A stretch of 64,000 nt of DNA from assembly GCA_025738555.1 (NCBI GenBank), contig JAOVFP010000005.1:6324001-6388000 (forward strand). The letters are read 5' to 3'. Each line of letters opens with the position of its first letter. Positions within the stretch are counted from its first letter, which is position 1. Source of the DNA: Cyathus striatus (taxonomy: Eukaryota > Basidiomycota > Agaricomycetes > Agaricales > Nidulariaceae). The position numbers were made by a program, and so were the translations under genes. This document shows positions 58,766 to 64,000 of the stretch, piece after piece. The notes beneath the pieces were generated by a model. It was not told the DNA's origin and did not search any database. It saw only the letters and a list, made by a program, of their open reading frames with translations.

Positions 58766-60954
58766 ATGCAGCTGCCGACGTTCGACGAGCTTCCCCACTT
58801 CAAAAACTTTTCCGGATGTGCTTGGAGCGTCTGGGGTCCCGAAGACCAGCTCGGCACTGTGAATTTGTTAACTGAGGAAGTAGTCAAGCGCGCTGCGCAG
58901 GAAGAGATCCAGTAAGCTCCCCATTTAGAGTTCAGATTGGCGTTTGTGTTGTCATTTAAACTCGACTATGTTTCGTAAGGACGGGAACGTCGGTATGCTT
59001 GAACTGGTATGTCCTGTGCCTCAATAAACATGTTGTCACTTGTCCAATATACTTTCCAGGCCAATCAACTTTCCGGAGAAGGTATGTAGACCATTTCCCC
59101 GGAACATGACTAGCAGTAATCGGAAAAAACATTGGCAGCCTGTCTTTGGCCGTAAGCCTCCTGAGATCAAGATGTTAGTTACAGGAAAAGTCAATAACAT
59201 GCCTAGGGATGATGAAATCCACATTGTAAGTCTTGTTTACTTTCACTTCGCGGGTTAGACTAGGATATCATCTGTCGGGCTCTGTCGGAAAACAGGCTGA
59301 CATTTGGTTCAACAACCGCCACACGGAATAACCTTTGATCTCACCATCTTCGTTGCATCTCAAACTGTGATTGATATTAAACTAACGTCAAAATCGACAT
59401 AGAACACACAGTCTGGAACACAATGGGACGGCTTGCGACATTTTGGTGTCATTGAGCACGGCGTTTTCTACAATAAGTAAGTTCAATGACTCATGTATAT
59501 GTTTAACTGACATTGTGAATATCTGCAGCACGCCTGCGAGTACTTTGCCAAAGGGAATTATACCCGTTCCCAATCCCAACGAAATCGGGCACGACCATGC
59601 TAAAATAGGAATTCAGAGTATGTGTTATTTTCTGCGTTCGTTATCTCGTACCAATCTGTATTCAAAAATGCCACACACACCACCGATCGTTTCCCAAGTT
59701 CATTTCCCAGTTTCTTCTTCTCTTCTGATGTCATCATTCAGTTCCATGAATATCTTATCTCGATACTAACTCCCTTCCTTTTCATTTCCGGAATACTCGT
59801 AGACTGGGCCACCCACGGGATATGCGGACGCGGTGTGCTCCTTGACTTGGTACGGTACCACACGCTTAATGGCAAGACACTCCCGTACGATCCGTGGATT
59901 AGCCATGGGATCAGTGTTGGCGAGCTTGAAGCATGTGCTGCACATCAGGGTGTATCGTTCCGCGCTGGAGATATTCTCCTTCTGAGGGTTGGATTTATAC
60001 AGAAGTATTATAGGGTTTCTCAAGAGGAACGCGATGCGCTTTCTGGTAAAGCAGAGACTTTGTATGTTCTTTCCTATGTGTTGGAATTGGACTCATTTCC
60101 CCAGTGCGGGGATTGAACAGGGGGAGGATATGAAGAGGTTCTTGTGGTGTGTATTCTATCTATCTTTGTGGAGGTCGAGGCTGATACTTTGTGGACAGGA
60201 ATAACCACTTTGCCGCGATAGCAAGTGATCAGCCTGCCATGGAGGTACTAAGCGTATCGTTAATACGGTGCAGAGATACCTATTGAACCCAATCCCACAT
60301 AGAAATGGCCACCAGAAGGAACGCACCTGCATCAGGTATGTAATAATTATAAGTACTTCCTCCGCCCGGTTTCTCCCTCGTCTCGCGCGGGGGAGAATCG
60401 GCTGGTGGTGTAGTCGAGGGAAAATGAGAGGGGGAATTTTAAAGCTGATAAGCTAATTGCTGGTCCGTTTAGACTATACTAGGGTACGTTTACTCGTCCT
60501 CGTTGTTTGATGTGACCAAGTACCTGATCGCATGTATTACACTTATCTGATCAACCACCATCGCGCTCTTAGAATGTGGGGCATGCCGCTAGGTTAGTGC
60601 ATTACCCTGCCTCGAGGCTCCATTGCTTATTTTACCATGGTCACCGTGTTCCTTGTTTATTCTCTAATACGACGCAACTGCCCGTTGACGGAATATGGGT
60701 CCCGACACACAGGCGAATTCTTCGATCTAGAGAGGCTCTCGGAAGTATGCGCACAAATGGGGCGATACACGTTCTTCTTTAGTTCTTGGCCACTCCATAT
60801 GTGAGTATGCTTTGCGCCCCCTGCTGGCTGTGGATGATGATCTGAGGATGACTAGCATCGGAGGAGCTGCGAGTCCTCCCAATGCCGCGGTTAGTCCGGA
60901 CAGGTTTAATGGTTGGTGGATTGTAGGCTGAGAAATTGACAGGCATACCTTTGA
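58766..60954 (+). CDS. Putative cyclase / kynurenine-formamidase-like metal hydrolase, copy B
   Basis: Fifteen exons give exactly 330 codons: 58766-58911, 58980-59006, 59060-59081, 59139-59225, 59403-59476, 59529-59617, 59803-60061, 60105-60146, 60199-60244, 60303-60335, 60473-60483, 60573-60592, 60713-60800, 60856-60889 and 60943-60954. It starts MQLPTFDELPHFKNFSGCAW, with NTQSGTQWDGLRHFG, NWATHGICGRGVLLDL, DILLLRVGFIQKYY and the end GGAASPPNAAAYL. Ten exons have the same length as in copy A plus near-equal others, including the 11-nt and 20-nt micro-exons, so the pair arose by tandem duplication. Introns are longer than in copy A (185 nt before exon 7). Same expected activity, no lesion seen. 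Confidence 0.85.
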
Positions 60955-61289
60955 TATGACCGGAAGCAGTATAAAAGATTCATTGTATTATTTGGTAAAG
61001 CTGTGAGATGACAATGGAGAAGAGAGTGGCTTTGGAGGTGGCTGGCTGGATATCAGTAGCATGTATATCAATAAATCCAGGAGTGATATGTGATCATGAT
61101 GGAATGTGAGATCGCCGGAGAGTGAGAGTAAGAATAGGAAGGCAGGGGCGCAAAGAAGGGCACGTGACGAGTGTTGCAATCATCTCGTGTTGGGAGCACG
61201 ACCAGCTCAGCTCTTTGCCTTGTCTGTCCTAACCACAACCCGCCACCCGCTACTCACCTGTCCTCCCCCCGTCCTCGTCGTCTGCCACA
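60955..61289. other. Intergenic between cyclase B and shugoshin
   Basis: No gene seen. Contains the shugoshin promoter: a pyrimidine-rich stretch with CCTCCCCCC precedes the start codon. Confidence 0.45.
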
Positions 61290-63390
61290 ATGAGCAGGCG
61301 CGAGTCGCGTGCCTCCCTCACCTCACGCCAGAATGATGCCCTTTTCGAGTTTGAAAGTTGTACGTTCATCTTCTCTATTGTTCTCCGCTCCCACCTCACC
61401 GTGGCATCCCAGTCAAGAAGAAGTTTCTGCTCGCCAATAAACATATCACCAAGTACTTCTAATCCTTCAATCATGTCTGATAAAACACTAACTGCGGACA
61501 CAGACTTAATTCAACACTGAGCGTCCGCATCGAGGATCTCAATGCCCAAATCTCCACCCTGTACGTCGAGAATCTGCGCTTGCGGGCATCCGAGATCGCC
61601 CTCACAGCCCAGCTCAAACGCGAGAAAGAAAAATCACGAAAAGTAATGGCAGAGGCCGAAGCTGCGGTCAGTTCTCCTCCCACCTTCATTCATCAGGGGG
61701 CCCACTCACATTCACATCTCGCTAGACACTAAGCCTCACGAAACACCTACACTACATCCGACAGTCCCTTAATATCCCAGAAGCGTCACCTACACCACCC
61801 TCCCCACCCTCCCCGCGCGCCCGCCGTCCCTCAGCACAAAATCCCACAAGCCCCACATCACCCCAGGCCAACCGCATCTCTCGCGCACCCGGCGTCCCAG
61901 GGATATACGAAGATGAAGAGCCCCTGCCCTCTTCATCAGAGCAAGATCCTGAACCAGGCAAGTCACCAGGACGACGCAAGTCCACCAGATCCAAACCCCG
62001 CCTATCAGCGTCCAAGCTCCCTTTACCCACACGCACGTCTTCCCCCCCTCCTCCCTCAGTGCCGATGACATCGACACATACACATATGGACCTGGCGTCC
62101 CTTCCGACGCCTAGTTCCAAACGCAAGCCTTCAAGAAGGCAAAGTGGCCTGCTCACAGTGAACACAGAGGCACTCTCCGTCCCTCGACCTGCGAGCCCGG
62201 CGTTTGGCTCCCCCATTCGCTTGCAAGCTGGCCGCGCAGAGGAGGAGGAGGAACAGGCCGTTGCCCGCGAAGTCATGTTGATGGACGAGGAAGACGCCAT
62301 GGACGTCGATGTGTTTGAAAGCAACGCCAAGAAGGAAAAAGAAAAGAAGAAGAACAGTAAAAAGAACATGAATATGTACACGCACGAAATGAATGAGGTT
62401 CAAGATGTTGGCGAGGGGGAGCGAGGAGTAGAAGTAGTAAGAGGCAGAGGGACGAGGATGATGGTACGGATGTCCCCAAGTTCAAGCTCAAGGATGTAAC
62501 CAACTCGAGATCCGCTTTGCAACCTATCGATAATACAGGTACGTTTTTTGGTGTCACCATATGCAAAGCACTCACTCTTGAAATTAGTTCATGAACCGGA
62601 AGAACCGACGTCTGCATCGCGCCCTTTCCTCGCTGCCGGCTTAGATCCCACGTCCCGCCCGAATTCGAGGGGATCGACGAGTCCCGTTCCTCCGCCAGAC
62701 TCTGATCCCAACGCTGTGGGTGGCAGAGAAAGACGAGTGCGAAAGAGTGTGAATTACGCTGAACCCAAGCTTAACACGTACGTTTCCCCCCCTCCCTTTC
62801 TTTCCTTCTTAACCTCATTTCGTTGCAGTAAAATGCGTAAACCGGACCCAGCACCAGGAGGCGAAACGATAAAGAAGAAACGGACCTCGGCAGCTGCGAT
62901 TATGGTGCCCTCCTCTTCTTCCTCTTCGCGCAAGCAGTTTGAGCAAGATGGAGATGAAGGGGAGGAAACGGAGGCTCGGTCATCACTTGAACAACCGGCC
63001 CTACCACTCCGTAATGCGAGAGGTGGATACGTTGACCCCGAACTCTTCCCCCTCCCCCCATCACGCCCCTCATCGTCCATCGCAGGCTCGTACTCCCCCG
63101 GCCCCCCAGCAAAACTGAGCAGTGCGTCTTCCTCCTCTGGCTCCTCCGGTCCCTCGCTAAGCGTGCGCAAGCGGAAATCAAGACCGCAAATGACGCCGAA
63201 TGAGGAAGACGAGAGCGATGGAGCAGAGGCAGATGGGGAGTATGTGCCCCCTGGTCAGAGGGGTGCGTGGATTAATACAGAGGGAAGGAGGAAGGCTGTG
63301 TCGGTTAGGAGGGTGCTTACGAATGTTGGGGGGGATGAGACGAGGAGGACGCAGGAGGGGGAAGGGAGGAGACATAGTATGGCTGTTTGA
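61290..63390 (+). CDS. SGO1: Shugoshin-like centromere cohesion protector
   Basis: Seven exons close exactly at 593 codons: 61290-61359, 61413-61452, 61504-61666, 61726-62356, 62416-62538, 62588-62777 and 62829-63390. Residues about 20-95 form the N-terminal coiled coil (FKKKFLLANKHITKLN, LYVENLRLRASEIALTAQL) that in this family binds PP2A. A long, Ser/Pro-rich disordered middle follows. The short C-terminal shugoshin motif RRVRKSVNYAEPKLNTKMRK, which reads phospho-histone H2A, lies at about 388-409. The 59-nt intron 62357-62415 is inferred because without it the frame is lost. Its length and GT/AG ends fit the other introns. Nuclear, kinetochore-associated. A stable housekeeping anchor next to the mobile region. 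The symbol is by family only. Confidence 0.85.
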
Positions 63391-64000
63391 TTTTTGTGTG
63401 TGCTGCGGAGGGAACTCTGCTCCGTGCGTTTGTGTGTGGGGTGTATCCCGTGCCGAGGGATTTTTTGGTGCAGGGTCGAGGGGATGAGGATCTATTGAGA
63501 TTCGATCCTCCTTCACTTCACTTGACTTGTTTCATTTCATTTCATTTCACTCTCTTCTCTCTCTTACCCTATTCCCCCTCTCCTTTCTTGCTCTCCTTGC
63601 TTTCACTTGTTACCCCCCATCCTATCATACAATAACCGCAACTTATTTCTACATAGAAGAAGTGTCCATGCATGAATTATGAGTTGTTTACGATTTTTTC
63701 TTCTTCTACTTGGGATCTCACTACTTTCATTTTTTTGATATCCCCTACTACCTACGCACACGCCTACGCGCTACCCCCTTGATTTATCCAGGGAAATGGA
63801 AGATGACATGTATATATATTTTTATTTGTTGGAATGAAATCAAATTGGAACTGATCGTTAATATATCATTGTGGGCTACAGCGGGTATCGCGGGTGGGTG
63901 AAAAACGGAGAGCATGTCCCATGGCTTGTAAAAAATACAGAAATGAAAAGAAACCAGGCAATAAAAATAATCCAAGCAAACTAAACCTCCTCCGGATCTA
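63391..64000. other. 3' flank of shugoshin, no further gene supported
   Basis: CATTT repeats near 63530-63548, then AT-rich sequence. Short ORFs on both strands show no coding signal I can support. Confidence 0.45.

Noticed and set aside
62395..62440. Frameshift in shugoshin
   Set aside because: A 59-nt intron (62357-62415) with GT/AG ends restores the frame and makes the total length divisible by three, so a lesion is not needed.
62131..63516. Minus-strand ORFs opposite shugoshin
   Set aside because: The plus frame closes over seven exons with the coiled coil and the C-terminal motif. The minus ORFs are shadows.

Overview
The window reads as nuclear DNA of a filamentous basidiomycete, probably an Agaricomycete. 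Genes are split by many short GT-AG introns of about 45-70 nt, with a few GC-AG introns. The families present fit this: Plavaka transposase, AA14-like oxidase, TPR-CHAT proteins, a multi-exon fungal cyclase family and shugoshin. I cannot assign a genus. Many apparent long ORFs in the middle of the window are repeat DNA.

Layout. 1-5.5 kb: a Plavaka (CACTA-like) transposon with a transposase gene carrying one nonsense codon and a divergent accessory gene that runs off the left edge. 5.9-9.8 kb: a degenerate cluster of SAM-methyltransferase copies, repeated at 52.4-56.2 kb where one copy is intact. 10.1-11.9 kb: a secreted AA14-like copper oxygenase with a probable splice or coding lesion. 12.6-21.0 kb: a conserved unknown gene in two separated, overlapping halves. 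Between the halves lie a fragment of a RING/coiled-coil pseudogene, a methyltransferase-promoter fragment and a 4.96 kb foldback element. 21.7-51.1 kb: two copies of a module made of a minus-strand RING/coiled-coil pseudogene and a plus-strand TPR-CHAT gene. The first copy is stretched to about 21 kb by a 9.9 kb PIF/Harbinger element (which holds a minisatellite island), a MITE, and a Tc1/mariner-like element with a near-perfect 647 bp palindrome inside it. The second copy is interrupted by a 2.4 kb TIR element. 51.7-52.2 kb: a small secreted protein gene. 56.6-61.0 kb: two tandem cyclase genes with the same 15-exon architecture. 61.3-63.4 kb: shugoshin.

Genes that look intact are the two TPR-CHAT proteins, methyltransferase copy 3, the 100-residue secreted protein, both cyclases and shugoshin. 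The rest is mobile or decaying. The part most worth attention is the TPR-CHAT pair. CHAT domains are caspase-like protease folds, and both copies keep the His and Cys motifs, while the RING partner beside each has decayed. The foldback element and the 2.4 kb TIR element each carry a tRNA-like stretch with recognisable A and B boxes.

All exon joins were made by eye from splice consensus, reading frame and comparison between paralogous copies within the window. No database search was possible.
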